From contig NZ_CP119862.1 in assembly GCF_029338175.1 (NCBI RefSeq), forward strand, positions 3,938,839 to 4,002,838: 64,000 nucleotides of DNA, read 5' to 3'. Shown here piece after piece: positions 49,486 through 61,128 of the stretch. The DNA comes from Citrobacter enshiensis. GTDB lineage: Bacteria; Pseudomonadota; Gammaproteobacteria; Enterobacterales; Enterobacteriaceae. Every line of letters begins with the position of its first letter. Position 1 is the first letter of the stretch. A model generated the notes under the pieces. That model was not told where the DNA came from, searched no databases, and saw only the letters and a list, made by a program, of their open reading frames with translations. The position numbers were made by a program, and so were the translations under genes.

Positions 49486-49604
49486 ACCTGCCTCACACTT
49501 TCCCGCGCATAGCTATTTTGTCCATATCACTGACGTTTTACTGCAACGTAATTACCCACGCCGGGGCGAATAATCCTCTTCACACCTGATGGGGAGAATT
49601 CTCA

Positions 49605-51011
49605 ATGGAAACGCGTAAGCTGTCTGTAAGAGAAAAGATCGGTTATGGCATGGGTGACGCCGGATGTAACATCATCTTTGGCGCTATTATGTTGTTTGTT
49701 AACTATTTTTATACGGATATTTTTGGTCTGGCTCCGGCACTGGTCGGCGTGTTGTTGCTTTCTGTACGCGTCATTGATGCCGTCACTGACCCGATTATGG
49801 GGGCTCTGGCAGACCGCACGCGCAGCAAATACGGGCGCTTCCGCCCCTGGCTGCTGTGGATTGCCTTCCCCTATGCCCTGTTTAGCGTACTGATGTTTAC
49901 CACGCCTGAGTGGAGCTACAACAGCAAGGTTATCTATGCGTTTGTCACCTATTTCCTGTTATCTATCACTTACACCGCCATCAACATCCCCTATTGCTCA
50001 TTAGGCAGTGTGATCACCAACGACCCGAAAGAACGCGTCGCCTGTCAGTCTTATCGCTTTGTGATGGTGGGTATCGCCACCCTGCTGCTGTCGCTCACGC
50101 TCTTGCCGATGGCCGACTGGTTTGGCGGCGAGGACAAGGCCAAAGGTTATCAGATGGCAATGACCGTGCTGGCCTTTATCGGCATGTGCATGTTCTTGTT
50201 TTGCTTCGCCACCGTGCGCGAGCGTATACGCCCGGCGGTCCCGACCAACGACGATTTAAAAGCGGACCTCAAAGACGTCTGGAAGAACGATCAGTGGGTT
50301 AAAATCCTGCTGTTAACCCTGTGTAATGTTTGTCCGGGGTTTATTCGCATGGCGGCAACCATGTATTACGTCACCTGGGTTATGCAACAGAGTACCCATT
50401 TCGCGACGCTGTTTATCAGCCTGGGCGTGGTCGGAATGATGGGGGGCAGCATGCTGGCGAAAGTGCTGACGGACCGCTGGTGTAAACTGAAGGTGTTTTT
50501 CTGGACCAATATCGTACTGGCGATTTTTTCCTGCGCCTTTTACTTCCTCGACCCGCATGCGACAACACTGATTGTCGTACTGTACGTACTGCTCAATATT
50601 CTCCATCAAATCCCTTCCCCGCTGCACTGGTCGCTAATGGCGGACGTGGATGACTACGGCGAATGGAAAACAGGTAAACGTATTACCGGGATCAGTTTTT
50701 CCGGCAACCTGTTCTTCCTGAAATTGGGGCTGGCGATTGCCGGGGCGATGGTGGGTTTCCTGCTCTCCTGGTACGGCTACGACGCTGGAGCGAAAGCGCA
50801 AAGTGAAAATGCCATCAATGGCATTATGCTGCTGTTCACCATCATTCCAGGCATTGGTTATCTGATCACTGCGGGTGTGGTCCGTTTGCTGAAAGTCGAT
50901 CGCGAATTTATGCAGCAGATTCAGGCCGATCTGGAGAAACGTCGCATCAACTACCGCGAGCTCAACGAGTATCAGGACATTCACTCTGCAGAAACAGTAA
51001 GGAAAGCCTAA
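49605..51011 (+). CDS. GPH-family glycoside/pentoside:cation symporter
   Basis: A 468-residue MFS protein of the MelB/XylP group: N-terminal KIGYGMGDAGCNIIFGAIMLFVNYFYTD and the helix II acidic motif RVIDAVTDPIMGALADRTRSKYGRFRPWLL. It resembles E. coli YagG and XynT-type xyloside or arabinoside importers. The ATG at 49605 follows GGGGAGA. It overlaps the GH43 gene by one base, so transport and hydrolysis are coupled. Related in family, but clearly different in sequence, to the GPH protein at 22380–23807. Confidence 0.88.
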   Translation: METRKLSVREKIGYGMGDAGCNIIFGAIMLFVNYFYTDIFGLAPALVGVLLLSVRVIDAVTDPIMGALADRTRSKYGRFRPWLLWIAFPYALFSVLMFTTPEWSYNSKVIYAFVTYFLLSITYTAINIPYCSLGSVITNDPKERVACQSYRFVMVGIATLLLSLTLLPMADWFGGEDKAKGYQMAMTVLAFIGMCMFLFCFATVRERIRPAVPTNDDLKADLKDVWKNDQWVKILLLTLCNVCPGFIRMAATMYYVTWVMQQSTHFATLFISLGVVGMMGGSMLAKVLTDRWCKLKVFFWTNIVLAIFSCAFYFLDPHATTLIVVLYVLLNILHQIPSPLHWSLMADVDDYGEWKTGKRITGISFSGNLFFLKLGLAIAGAMVGFLLSWYGYDAGAKAQSENAINGIMLLFTIIPGIGYLITAGVVRLLKVDREFMQQIQADLEKRRINYRELNEYQDIHSAETVRKA

Positions 51012-51961
51012 TGCACACCTGGCCAAATCCGTTTATTGAGCAGCGCGCCGATCCGTTTATCCTGCAGGACGGCAACCATTACTACTTCATTGCTTCCGTA
51101 CCGGAATACGATCGCCTGGAGATCCGTCGGGCCAATTCACTGGAAGGATTGCGCGATGCCACGCCCGTTGTGGTTTGGCGCAAGCCAGAAAGCGGCCCAA
51201 TGAGCGAACTGATCTGGGCGCCAGAACTGCACCACATTGAAAATAAGTGGTACATCTATTTTGCCGCCGCGCACACCCAGGCACTCGACAGTTTGGGCAT
51301 GTTCCAGCATCGCATGTTCGCCCTCGAGTGCACAAATGACGACCCACTCACTGGAGTTTGGGTTGAAAAAGGCCAGATCAAAACACCGTTTGACACCTTC
51401 GCGCTGGATGCCACCACGTTTAACCATCAGGGGAAACAGTGGTATCTGTGGGCGCAAAAATCGCCTGACATCGCCGGGAACTCGAACATCTATCTCGCTG
51501 AACTGTCCAATCCGTGGACGCTCAAAGGTGAGCCGGTCATGCTCAGCAAACCCGAATATGACTGGGAATGTCGCGGCTTCCTCGTTAACGAAGGCCCCGC
51601 CGTTTTACGACACGGCGACACGCTGTTTATCAGCTATTCGGCCAGCGCCACGGATGAAAACTACTGTATGGGGCTGCTGTGGATTGCGGCAGATGCCGAT
51701 CCGCTGAACCCGGAAAACTGGCAAAAATCACCGCATCCGGTCTTTACCACCAGCGATGAAAACCGCCAGTACGGCCCAGGGCATAACAGTTTTACAACAA
51801 CACCGGACGGAGAAGATGTGCTGATTTATCACGCACGTAACTACACTGAAATCGAAGGCGATCCGCTCTACGATCCTAATCGTCACACACGTCTGAAGTT
51901 AGTTCACTGGAAGGAAAACGGGATGCCTGATTTTGGCATCCCACCTGCGGATACACCTTAA
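51011..51961 (+). CDS. GH43 family glycoside hydrolase (arabinosidase/xylosidase type)
   Basis: A 316-residue single-domain five-bladed propeller enzyme. The GH43 acidic triad is visible: Asp14 in RADPF (base), Asp133 in ALDATTF (pKa modulator) and Glu194 in VNEGPAV (acid). It lacks the C-terminal beta-sandwich of longer xylosidases such as E. coli YagH, and resembles the short exo-arabinofuranosidase type; the substrate is not certain. No signal peptide, so it acts in the cytoplasm on sugars brought in by the upstream symporter. The start overlaps the symporter stop (TAATG). Confidence 0.85.
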   Translation: MHTWPNPFIEQRADPFILQDGNHYYFIASVPEYDRLEIRRANSLEGLRDATPVVVWRKPESGPMSELIWAPELHHIENKWYIYFAAAHTQALDSLGMFQHRMFALECTNDDPLTGVWVEKGQIKTPFDTFALDATTFNHQGKQWYLWAQKSPDIAGNSNIYLAELSNPWTLKGEPVMLSKPEYDWECRGFLVNEGPAVLRHGDTLFISYSASATDENYCMGLLWIAADADPLNPENWQKSPHPVFTTSDENRQYGPGHNSFTTTPDGEDVLIYHARNYTEIEGDPLYDPNRHTRLKLVHWKENGMPDFGIPPADTP

Positions 51962-51967
51962 CTTATC

Positions 51968-52035
51968 GCCCGGTGGCGCTGCGCATGCCGGGCCTACACT
52001 TGCCGTAGGCCGGATATGCGCAGCATCATCCGGCA
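51968..52035. repeat. BIME between GH43 gene and ampE
   Basis: Two REP units in opposite orientation: GCCCGGTGGCGCTGCGCATGCCGGGCCTAC and GTAGGCCGGATATGCG… ATCCGGC. It lies between convergent gene ends. Confidence 0.85.
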
Positions 52036-52043
52036 ATACGATG

Positions 52044-52898
52044 CTAAATCAGCGTCCCATAAATCGTCAGCAGTGCTATCACCACCACCACCAAACACGA
52101 CGTCTTCTTCGCCATCGAAACAGCGGCTTTCGGCGTATCCACTTTACCCGTGTGTGACTCCCGCGCCAGTGAGAACTGCGCCAGACGCGTCAGCACCTGA
52201 TACTGCGAGGTGCGCAGATCCGCCAGCGAAGCAAACCAGGCAGGCAACGCCTTCTCACCGTGTCCCAACAAGGCATAAACCACACCGGCAAGACGCACAG
52301 GGATCCAGTCCACCACATGCAGAATGGCATCAACCCCCGATTGCAGACGCTGATGCGGGTTTTGATAACGCGCCAGCCAGGATTGCCATGCACGTAAAAA
52401 GGCGTAACCAATGAGCGTCACAGGCCCCCACGAACCACCGACAATAAACCAGAACAGCGGCGCCAGATAGAAACGAAAGTTAATCCATAACAGCGCATTT
52501 TGCAGTTCACGCAGAAACTCGCGCTCATTGCACTCCGGCGGAACGCCATGGATCAGCGTCAACTCGCTGGCCATCGCATCACGCGCATGCACGTCATCGC
52601 GAGAAGCCGCATTCAGATAGGCGTGATAATGCAGGCGCACTTTACCTGCGCCGACACAGAGCAGTCCGATCAGGATCCAGACCGCAAGCGTTGGAGCATT
52701 GAACAGTAAACCTTCCAGCGCGCGCAGCAGCAAAAAGGTGATGCCCATCGCAATCGCCGTCATTCCCAGCGTTCGCAGCATCGAAAAATGCTTAATGCGG
52801 CGGAATAACGCCTCCAGTCGATGATCGAGGTGCCAGTGTTCACCCAGCTTAAACAGGCGCTCAACGATCAGCACCAATAATGTTGTAAACAGCGTCAT
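52044..52898 (-). CDS. ampE: Inner-membrane protein AmpE
   Basis: A 284-residue membrane protein of the CobD/CbiB-like fold, with about four hydrophobic segments. Historically proposed as a sensory transducer in beta-lactamase induction; its exact function is unsettled. Overlaps ampD by 4 bases (ATGA), so it is coupled to it. Confidence 0.93.
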   Translation of the reverse strand: MTLFTTLLVLIVERLFKLGEHWHLDHRLEALFRRIKHFSMLRTLGMTAIAMGITFLLLRALEGLLFNAPTLAVWILIGLLCVGAGKVRLHYHAYLNAASRDDVHARDAMASELTLIHGVPPECNEREFLRELQNALLWINFRFYLAPLFWFIVGGSWGPVTLIGYAFLRAWQSWLARYQNPHQRLQSGVDAILHVVDWIPVRLAGVVYALLGHGEKALPAWFASLADLRTSQYQVLTRLAQFSLARESHTGKVDTPKAAVSMAKKTSCLVVVVIALLTIYGTLI

Positions 52899-53458
52899 GT
52901 CATCTCCTTGTGCGACGAGGGGGTGACCAGGGCGCGAAACTTCGCCCAGTCAAACGACGTGCCAGGATCGGTTTTACGCTCAGGCGCGATATCGCAGTGT
53001 CCGGTCATGTTGTTGGCTATTGCCGGGTAAAGCGCGATTAGCGTACGCGTCACCGCGGCCAGTTGCTGATACTGCTCATCGCTATAGGCCAACGTGTCCG
53101 TACCTTCCAGCTCAATACCGATGGAAAAATCATTACAGCGCTCACGCCCGTGATAATTCGACACCCCGGCATGCCATGCTCGCTTATCGAAAGGCACATA
53201 CTGCACGATTTCACCGTCACGGCGAATCAGACAATGGGCAGAAACACGCAGGTGAGCTATCCCGGCAAAAAAAGGGTGGGCATTGGGATCCAGTGTTCCC
53301 GTGAATAACGCATCAATCCAGGGACCACCAAACTCACCGGGCGGTAAGCTGATATTGTGCACCACCAATAATGAAGGGATTTCGTCATCCGGGCGGCAAT
53401 CGAAATGCGGAGAGGGGACGCGTCGTGCCTCTGCCAGCCATCCCTTGTCTAACAACAT
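52895..53458 (-). CDS. ampD: 1,6-anhydro-N-acetylmuramyl-L-alanine amidase AmpD
   Basis: Cytoplasmic zinc amidase that recycles anhydro-muropeptides; its loss derepresses AmpR-controlled ampC. Zinc ligands His34, His154 and Asp164 and catalytic Glu116 are all at the positions known from E. coli and Citrobacter AmpD. 187 residues, intact. Divergent from nadC. No ampC/ampR is in the window. Confidence 0.96.
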   Translation of the reverse strand: MLLDKGWLAEARRVPSPHFDCRPDDEIPSLLVVHNISLPPGEFGGPWIDALFTGTLDPNAHPFFAGIAHLRVSAHCLIRRDGEIVQYVPFDKRAWHAGVSNYHGRERCNDFSIGIELEGTDTLAYSDEQYQQLAAVTRTLIALYPAIANNMTGHCDIAPERKTDPGTSFDWAKFRALVTPSSHKEMT

Positions 53459-53520
53459 GCAAGATCTCCTTAAATGTGGTGCTGATATCCGGTTCAGAGT
53501 AGCATGTTTCTACATTATGA

Positions 53521-54438
<918 letters not shown>

Positions 54439-54452
54439 TAGCGGATTGCATT

Positions 54453-54536
54453 GCTCGATGGCGCTTCGCTTATCGGGCCTGCCGCCCTTGCTTCTTTTGT
54501 AGGCCGGATAAGGTGTTTACGCCGCCATCCGGCATT
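54453..54536. repeat. BIME between nadC and ppdD
   Basis: Two opposed REP units: GATGGCGCTTCGCTTATCGGGCCTGC and GTAGGCCGGATAAGGTG… GCCGCCATCCGGC. Confidence 0.8.
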
Positions 54537-54682
54537 TTCTTCGAGCCTCTTCACAAATGCTCTGTCTGGCTTTGAAACCAACATAAATACGCCTGAACTC
54601 GCCTTCCCGTTTTGCTTTTTGCCTCTCGTATACACAGCCCTGTGTTTGCCACAGTAGCGCCAGCTAACTCAAGGAGCAGACA

Positions 54683-55120
54683 ATGGACAAGCAACGCGGC
54701 TTCACGCTTATCGAACTGATGGTCGTCATTGGCATCATCGCCATTTTAAGTGCAATTGGTATTCCGGCTTACCAGAACTACCTGCGTAAAGCGGCACTAA
54801 CCGACATGCTGCAAACCTTCGTCCCCTATCGCACAGCGGTGGAACTGTGCGCGCTGGACCATGGTGGGATGGATACGTGCAATGCCGGTACCAATGGTAT
54901 TCCGTCCCCCACGACCACCCGCTATGTCTCAGAAATGAGCATAGCGAAAGGCATCGTCATCCTCACCGGACAAGAAAGCCTCAATGGTCTGAGCGTCACC
55001 ATGACGCCTGGCTGGGATAACGCTAACGGTATTACTGGCTGGACACGCGTTTGCGCGATCCAGAATGACAGCGCATTACAGCAAGCCTGCGAAGACGTTT
55101 TTCGCTTTGATACCCATTGA
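54683..55120 (+). CDS. ppdD: Type IV prepilin-like major pilin PpdD
   Basis: A 145-residue prepilin with a short basic leader cut after Gly6 (MDKQRG|FTLIELMVV), mature Phe1 and Glu5, and a long hydrophobic N-terminal helix. A C-terminal disulfide pair candidate is CALDHGGMDTC, plus later cysteines. Assembled as a type IV pilus by the products of hofB and hofC downstream, with prepilin peptidase encoded elsewhere. ppdD is usually poorly expressed in E. coli. Confidence 0.93.
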   Translation: MDKQRGFTLIELMVVIGIIAILSAIGIPAYQNYLRKAALTDMLQTFVPYRTAVELCALDHGGMDTCNAGTNGIPSPTTTRYVSEMSIAKGIVILTGQESLNGLSVTMTPGWDNANGITGWTRVCAIQNDSALQQACEDVFRFDTH

Positions 55121-55129
55121 GGTTCAACA

Positions 55130-56515
55130 ATGAAAGACGCACAACTCCAGGCCTTGTGCCAGCGCCATCAGGCCGTACTCATCAATGTGGACAGCGATAC
55201 TGTCCATATCGCCGTGGTCGACTCGCCCTCTCAGGGCTTGTTGGATGCTTTGCGATTCGCGACGCAAAAACGGATCGAGCTCGTGTGCTGGACCCAACAA
55301 CAAATGGAAAGCCATTTGCACAACCCCCGACAAGCGCCGTCGGCAGTTATCCCGGAAAACGGCCCCACTGCCGCCGGATTGCTGCATCAGACTTTACAGA
55401 CGGCACTGGCAAAACGCGCCTCTGATATTCACATTGAACCGACGGAACACCATTACCGAATCAGACTGCGCGTGGACGGCGTACTGCACGCCTTGCCGAA
55501 CATTTCGTCGGACACGGGTACGGCGCTGACCGCGCGACTAAAAGTGCTGGGTCATCTGGACATCGCAGAACACCGTCTCCCACAGGACGGGCAGTTCACC
55601 ATCGACTTAACCGGTAGCGCAGTCTCATTTCGTATCGCCACGCTTCCCTGTCGGGGCGGAGAGAAAGTGGTGCTCCGTCTGCTACACCAGGTCAATCAGG
55701 CGCTGGACATAAAAACACTGGGGATGCAGGAACCCCAGCTAACCGAATTCATGCAGGCGCTACAGCAACCGCAGGGACTGGTGTTGGTCACAGGCCCGAC
55801 AGGGAGCGGAAAAACCGTCACACTCTACAGCGCACTGCAAACACGCAACATGCCAGACCTTAACCTCTGCAGTGTGGAAGATCCGATCGAGATCCCCATT
55901 GAAGGTCTCAACCAGACACAAATTCACCCTCGTGCGGGTCTCACCTTTCAGGGCGTATTACGTGCATTGCTGCGTCAGGACCCCGATATCATCATGGTTG
56001 GAGAAATCCGCGACGGAGAAACGGCGGAAATTGCCATTAAAGCGGCGCAAACCGGTCATTTGGTTCTCTCTACGCTACATACCAACTCAACCATTGAAAC
56101 ATTGGTCCGTTTGCAGCAAATGGGCGTGGCGCGCTGGATGCTTTCCTCTGCGTTGACGCTGGTGGTTGCCCAGCGTCTGGTGCGAAAACTGTGCCCGCAC
56201 TGCCGGCATACCACCGGAGATTCCATCGTCCTCCCAGCCGCACTATGGCCCACGTGGCTACCGCGCTGGCAGGCGCCCGGCTGCGAACATTGTCACCATG
56301 GGTTCTACGGGCGTACGGCACTGTTCGAAGTTCTGCCCGTCACGCCAGCGATCAGGCAACTCATCGCTAACGGAACCGACATTGAGACCCTTGAATCCCA
56401 TGCCCAGCAGGCCGGTATGCGTTCGCTTTTTGACAATGGCTGCCAGGCCGTTGAACAAGGATTAACGACATTTGAAGAGTTGATCCGTGTACTGGGTATG
56501 CCTCATGGCAGCTAA
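55130..56515 (+). CDS. hofB: Type IV pilus assembly ATPase HofB (GspE/PilB family)
   Basis: A 461-residue secretion ATPase with Walker A (GPTGSGKT), Asp box, Walker B (IIMVGEIRDGETAEIA) and His box (STLHTNS). The tetracysteine zinc region is CPHC … CEHC. The N-terminal domain is shorter than in PilB. 9 bp after ppdD and overlapping hofC by 11 bases. Confidence 0.94.
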   Translation: MKDAQLQALCQRHQAVLINVDSDTVHIAVVDSPSQGLLDALRFATQKRIELVCWTQQQMESHLHNPRQAPSAVIPENGPTAAGLLHQTLQTALAKRASDIHIEPTEHHYRIRLRVDGVLHALPNISSDTGTALTARLKVLGHLDIAEHRLPQDGQFTIDLTGSAVSFRIATLPCRGGEKVVLRLLHQVNQALDIKTLGMQEPQLTEFMQALQQPQGLVLVTGPTGSGKTVTLYSALQTRNMPDLNLCSVEDPIEIPIEGLNQTQIHPRAGLTFQGVLRALLRQDPDIIMVGEIRDGETAEIAIKAAQTGHLVLSTLHTNSTIETLVRLQQMGVARWMLSSALTLVVAQRLVRKLCPHCRHTTGDSIVLPAALWPTWLPRWQAPGCEHCHHGFYGRTALFEVLPVTPAIRQLIANGTDIETLESHAQQAGMRSLFDNGCQAVEQGLTTFEELIRVLGMPHGS

Positions 56516-57704
56516 ACAACTTTGGCATTGGCAGGGCCTTAACGACGAAGGCGTCTGTGCAGACGGCACGTTGTGGGCTGAGAACCGGGTGTTGCTGCTT
56601 GTGGCTCTGGCGCAACAACGGATTACCCCGCTTCGTGTCAGGCGTATCAGCGTAAAAGCCTCCCAATGGCGTGCAGAAAAAACCGCCGAACTTATCTACC
56701 AACTGGCAACGCTCCTCAAAGCCGGATTGACACTATCTGAAGGACTGGCGTTACTTGCGGGGCAGCATCCCAGCGGTCAGTGGCGAGCATTGCTACAGGT
56801 TCTGGCTCACGACCTGGAACAGGGGATACCGTTTTCCCGCGCGCTGTCGCAATGGTCAAATGTCTTTCCCCCGCTCTATCAGGCGATGATTCGTACCGGA
56901 GAATTAACGGGTAAGCTTGATGAATGCTGTTTTGAACTTGCCCGCCAACAAAAGGCGCAGCAATTGCTTACGGAAAAAGTGAAAAAAGCACTGCGCTATC
57001 CCATCATCATTTTAACCATGGCGGTACTGGTGGTTCTCGCCATGCTGCACTTTGTTCTGCCGGAATTTGCTGCCATCTATAAAACGTTCAATACACCGCT
57101 GCCCACCCTGACGCGAGGGGTTATGGTATTCGCTGATTTTATGGCGTCCTCGGGATGGCAACTGGCGCTGCTTTGCATCCTGTTAGCAATAGCAAATACG
57201 CTGCTACGGCGAAAACCGTCCTGGCAGATCTTGTGCCAGCGTCTTCTGCTGCGAACGCCGGTGATTGGTCATCTGGCGCGGGGCCAGAAGCTCACTCAAA
57301 TATTTACCATTCTGGCGCTGACGCAAAGTGCGGGTATCACTTTTTTACACGGGCTGGAGAGCGTGAGAGAAACGATCGTTTGCCCCTGGTGGTCGCAACG
57401 ACTGATGCAAATTCAGCACGAAATTACTGCCGGACACCCCATCTGGCTGGCGTTCAAAAATGCCGGAGAATTTAGTCCATTATGCCTGCAGCTGGTGAGA
57501 ACCGGAGAAGCCTCTGGCTCGCTGGATTCGATGCTGCATAACCTTGCCCGACATCACAGTGAAAATACGCTCTCCCTGGCAGATAACCTGGCGGCACTGC
57601 TGGAACCCATGCTGTTGGTGATAACAGGGTTAATTATAGGAACGCTGGTGGTGGCAATGTATTTGCCCATTTTCCATCTTGGGGATGCAATGAGCGGAGG
57701 GTAG
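56505..57704 (+). CDS. hofC: Type IV pilus platform protein HofC (GspF/PilC family)
   Basis: A 399-residue inner-membrane platform protein with two repeated GspF domains and three membrane segments (around 165–190, 215–235 and near the C-terminus). The ATG at 56505 (MAAKQLWHW) is preferred over an in-frame start at 56487. Overlaps hofB. Convergent with guaC. Confidence 0.92.
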   Translation: MAAKQLWHWQGLNDEGVCADGTLWAENRVLLLVALAQQRITPLRVRRISVKASQWRAEKTAELIYQLATLLKAGLTLSEGLALLAGQHPSGQWRALLQVLAHDLEQGIPFSRALSQWSNVFPPLYQAMIRTGELTGKLDECCFELARQQKAQQLLTEKVKKALRYPIIILTMAVLVVLAMLHFVLPEFAAIYKTFNTPLPTLTRGVMVFADFMASSGWQLALLCILLAIANTLLRRKPSWQILCQRLLLRTPVIGHLARGQKLTQIFTILALTQSAGITFLHGLESVRETIVCPWWSQRLMQIQHEITAGHPIWLAFKNAGEFSPLCLQLVRTGEASGSLDSMLHNLARHHSENTLSLADNLAALLEPMLLVITGLIIGTLVVAMYLPIFHLGDAMSGG

Positions 57705-57742
57705 TGAGAGGCTGGCGCTGCATGCAGCGCCAGCACAGGCGA

Positions 57743-58786
57743 TTACAGGCTATTGAAAACGCGGTTTTCTTGTTCCTGAACGCGAATAAAGGTGGTGCGC
57801 TTGGTCAGTTCTTTCAGACGGGATGCCCCAACATAAGTACAGGCTGAACGTAAACCGCCAAGGATATCACGCGCGGTGTTTTCAACCGGGCCACGCAGCG
57901 GCAGCTTAACGGTTTTACCCTCTGCGGCACGGTATTGCGCAACGCCACCTACGTGGCGAGTCATTGCAGACTCTGAGCTCATACCGTAGAACAGCATGAA
58001 CTTCTCGCCGTTCTCTTCAACAACTCTCCCGCCGCTTTCTTCATGACCCGCCAGCATTCCGCCCAGCATCACAAAGTCCGCGCCGCCGCCAAAGGCTTTG
58101 GCAACATCGCCTGGCATCGTACAACCGCCATCGCTGACAATCATGCCGCCCAGACCATGTGCCGCATCGGCACATTCAATCACAGCGGAAAGCTGCGGAT
58201 AGCCCACGCCGGTTTTCACTCGGGTTGTACACACAGAACCAGGACCAATCCCGACCTTCACGATATCCGCGCCGGAAAGAACCAGTTCTTCACACATTTC
58301 ACCGGTGACCACATTACCTGCACAGATGGTTTTTGTTGGCCATGCTTCACGCGCTTTCGCCACAAACTGCACGAAGTGTTCAGAGTAACCGTTTGCCACA
58401 TCAATACAGATAAAGTTCAGCGCCGGGTTCAGCGCCAGAATCTGATTCGTTTTTTCAAAATCAGCGTCAGAAGTCCCGGTAGAGACCATCACGTGCTTAA
58501 TGACATCTGCAGATGCTTCACTGACAAACGCGCTCCAGTCTGCAACGGAGTAGTGCTTGTGAACAGCAGTCAGAATACCGAAAGAGGCCAAAGCGGCAGC
58601 CATCGAAAATGTGCCAACGGTGTCCATATTCGCAGCAATAACCGGGACGCCAGACCAGGTCTGACCTGAGTGTTTAAAGGTAAATTCACGTTCCAGTTCA
58701 ACATCGGAACGACTTTTGAGAGTAGAACGCTTAGGGCGGATAAGAACGTCTTTGAAACCTAACTTCAGATCTTCTTCGATACGCAT
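57743..58786 (-). CDS. guaC: GMP reductase
   Basis: NADPH-dependent conversion of GMP to IMP, returning guanine to the adenine branch. The 347-residue barrel has catalytic Cys186 in GPGSVCTTR and the phosphate-binding [14 protein letters not shown]. It lacks the CBS domains of GuaB. Divergent from coaE. Confidence 0.97.
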   Translation of the reverse strand: MRIEEDLKLGFKDVLIRPKRSTLKSRSDVELEREFTFKHSGQTWSGVPVIAANMDTVGTFSMAAALASFGILTAVHKHYSVADWSAFVSEASADVIKHVMVSTGTSDADFEKTNQILALNPALNFICIDVANGYSEHFVQFVAKAREAWPTKTICAGNVVTGEMCEELVLSGADIVKVGIGPGSVCTTRVKTGVGYPQLSAVIECADAAHGLGGMIVSDGGCTMPGDVAKAFGGGADFVMLGGMLAGHEESGGRVVEENGEKFMLFYGMSSESAMTRHVGGVAQYRAAEGKTVKLPLRGPVENTARDILGGLRSACTYVGASRLKELTKRTTFIRVQEQENRVFNSL

Positions 58787-59012
58787 GTGCGGATTCCTGG
58801 GGTTAATGGCTATGAGAATGAGAGCACAACTCCAGTGACGCTATCATACGCACTAATCATGGCTTCGCAAGACTGCGAAATTCTCTTTTTTTACGCTACA
58901 ATCCCATAAATTTACCTGGCGAACAGTGGGCAACCCCCATGACAGCCTCGCCTTCGCATGTTTAACTTTTAACCATTTGATTATCAAACTCAATTTCCCG
59001 GGATCAAATTAT

Positions 59013-60376
<1,364 letters not shown>

Positions 60377-60398
60377 GAAGTGAGTTTAAGGAGCGAAA

Positions 60399-60593
60399 AT
60401 GTCTGAACAAACCATCGTAAACTGCCCAACCTGCGGTAAAAATGTTGTCTGGAGCGAAGCCAGTCCATTTCGTCCGTTCTGTTCCAAACGCTGTCAGTTG
60501 ATCGATTTAGGTGAATGGGCCGCCGAAGAAAAACGCATTCCCAGTTCTGGCGATCTGTCAGAGAGTGATGACTGGAGCGAAGAACAGCAGTAG
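60399..60593 (+). CDS. yacG: DNA gyrase inhibitor YacG (zinc protein)
   Basis: A 64-residue protein with a four-cysteine zinc site, Cys9, Cys12, Cys28 and Cys32. YacG binds GyrB and inhibits gyrase in E. coli. AAGGAGCGAAA precedes the ATG, 22 bp after zapD. Confidence 0.95.
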   Translation: MSEQTIVNCPTCGKNVVWSEASPFRPFCSKRCQLIDLGEWAAEEKRIPSSGDLSESDDWSEEQQ

Positions 60594-60604
60594 TTCTACT
60601 GCTG

Positions 60605-60674
60605 ATCCGGGCGGCCAGGCGCAGCGCCCCCGCCATTCTTTGCCGGATGGCGGCAGCGCTTTATCCGGCCTACG
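60605..60674. repeat. BIME between yacG and mutT
   Basis: A degenerate unit (GATCCGGGCGGCCAGGCGCAGCGCC) and a canonical REP (GCCGGATGGCGGCAGCGC … TTATCCGGCCTACG), between convergent genes. Confidence 0.85.
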
Positions 60675-60676
60675 AA

Positions 60677-61069
60677 CTACATATTCTGCTTTAACTTCGT
60701 AATAACAGGTTCATTTGCTGGCGGAAAATCTTTCGCATCCAGCTCGCTCTGAGCAATCCACTGACCGGGTTGTCCTTCCCTTCCCCACGGCTCCCCTTCC
60801 CAGCTTTCGACCAGCCAGAACCAGAGGGTGATATGCCGATCCGGGAACTGGTATTCCAGCGTATCAAATAACGTCGCACCTTGAGGCGTAATGCCTACCT
60901 CTTCCTGTAGTTCGCGAATCAGCGCCTGTTCCGGCGTTTCACCCAATTCAATTTTCCCACCAGGAAATTCCAGCTTATTTGCCATATGGGCATCTGCGGC
61001 GCGTTGAGTAATGAAGATCTCCCCCGCGTCGTTGCGAATAATGCCCACCGCGATTTGCAGTATTTTCAT
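60677..61069 (-). CDS. mutT: 8-oxo-dGTP diphosphatase MutT
   Basis: Nudix hydrolase that removes oxidised GTP nucleotides from the pool. Full Nudix box at residues about 37–60 (GGKIELGETPEQALIRELQEEVGI in sequence order, with RELQEE metal-binding). 130 residues, close to the E. coli 129. Behind secA; a terminator separates them. Confidence 0.96.
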   Translation of the reverse strand: MKILQIAVGIIRNDAGEIFITQRAADAHMANKLEFPGGKIELGETPEQALIRELQEEVGITPQGATLFDTLEYQFPDRHITLWFWLVESWEGEPWGREGQPGQWIAQSELDAKDFPPANEPVITKLKQNM

Positions 61070-61082
61070 ATTATCTCGTCCA

Positions 61083-61110
61083 TAAAAAAGGCGCAGATAT
61101 CTGCGCCTTT
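61083..61110 (-). terminator. Terminator after secA
   Basis: GGCGCAGAT/ATCTGCGCC, a perfect 9-bp palindrome, followed on the minus strand by TTTTTTATG, between secA and mutT. mutT could still be reached by read-through. Confidence 0.85.
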
Positions 61111-61128
61111 ACCATTTTTATTCAGACC

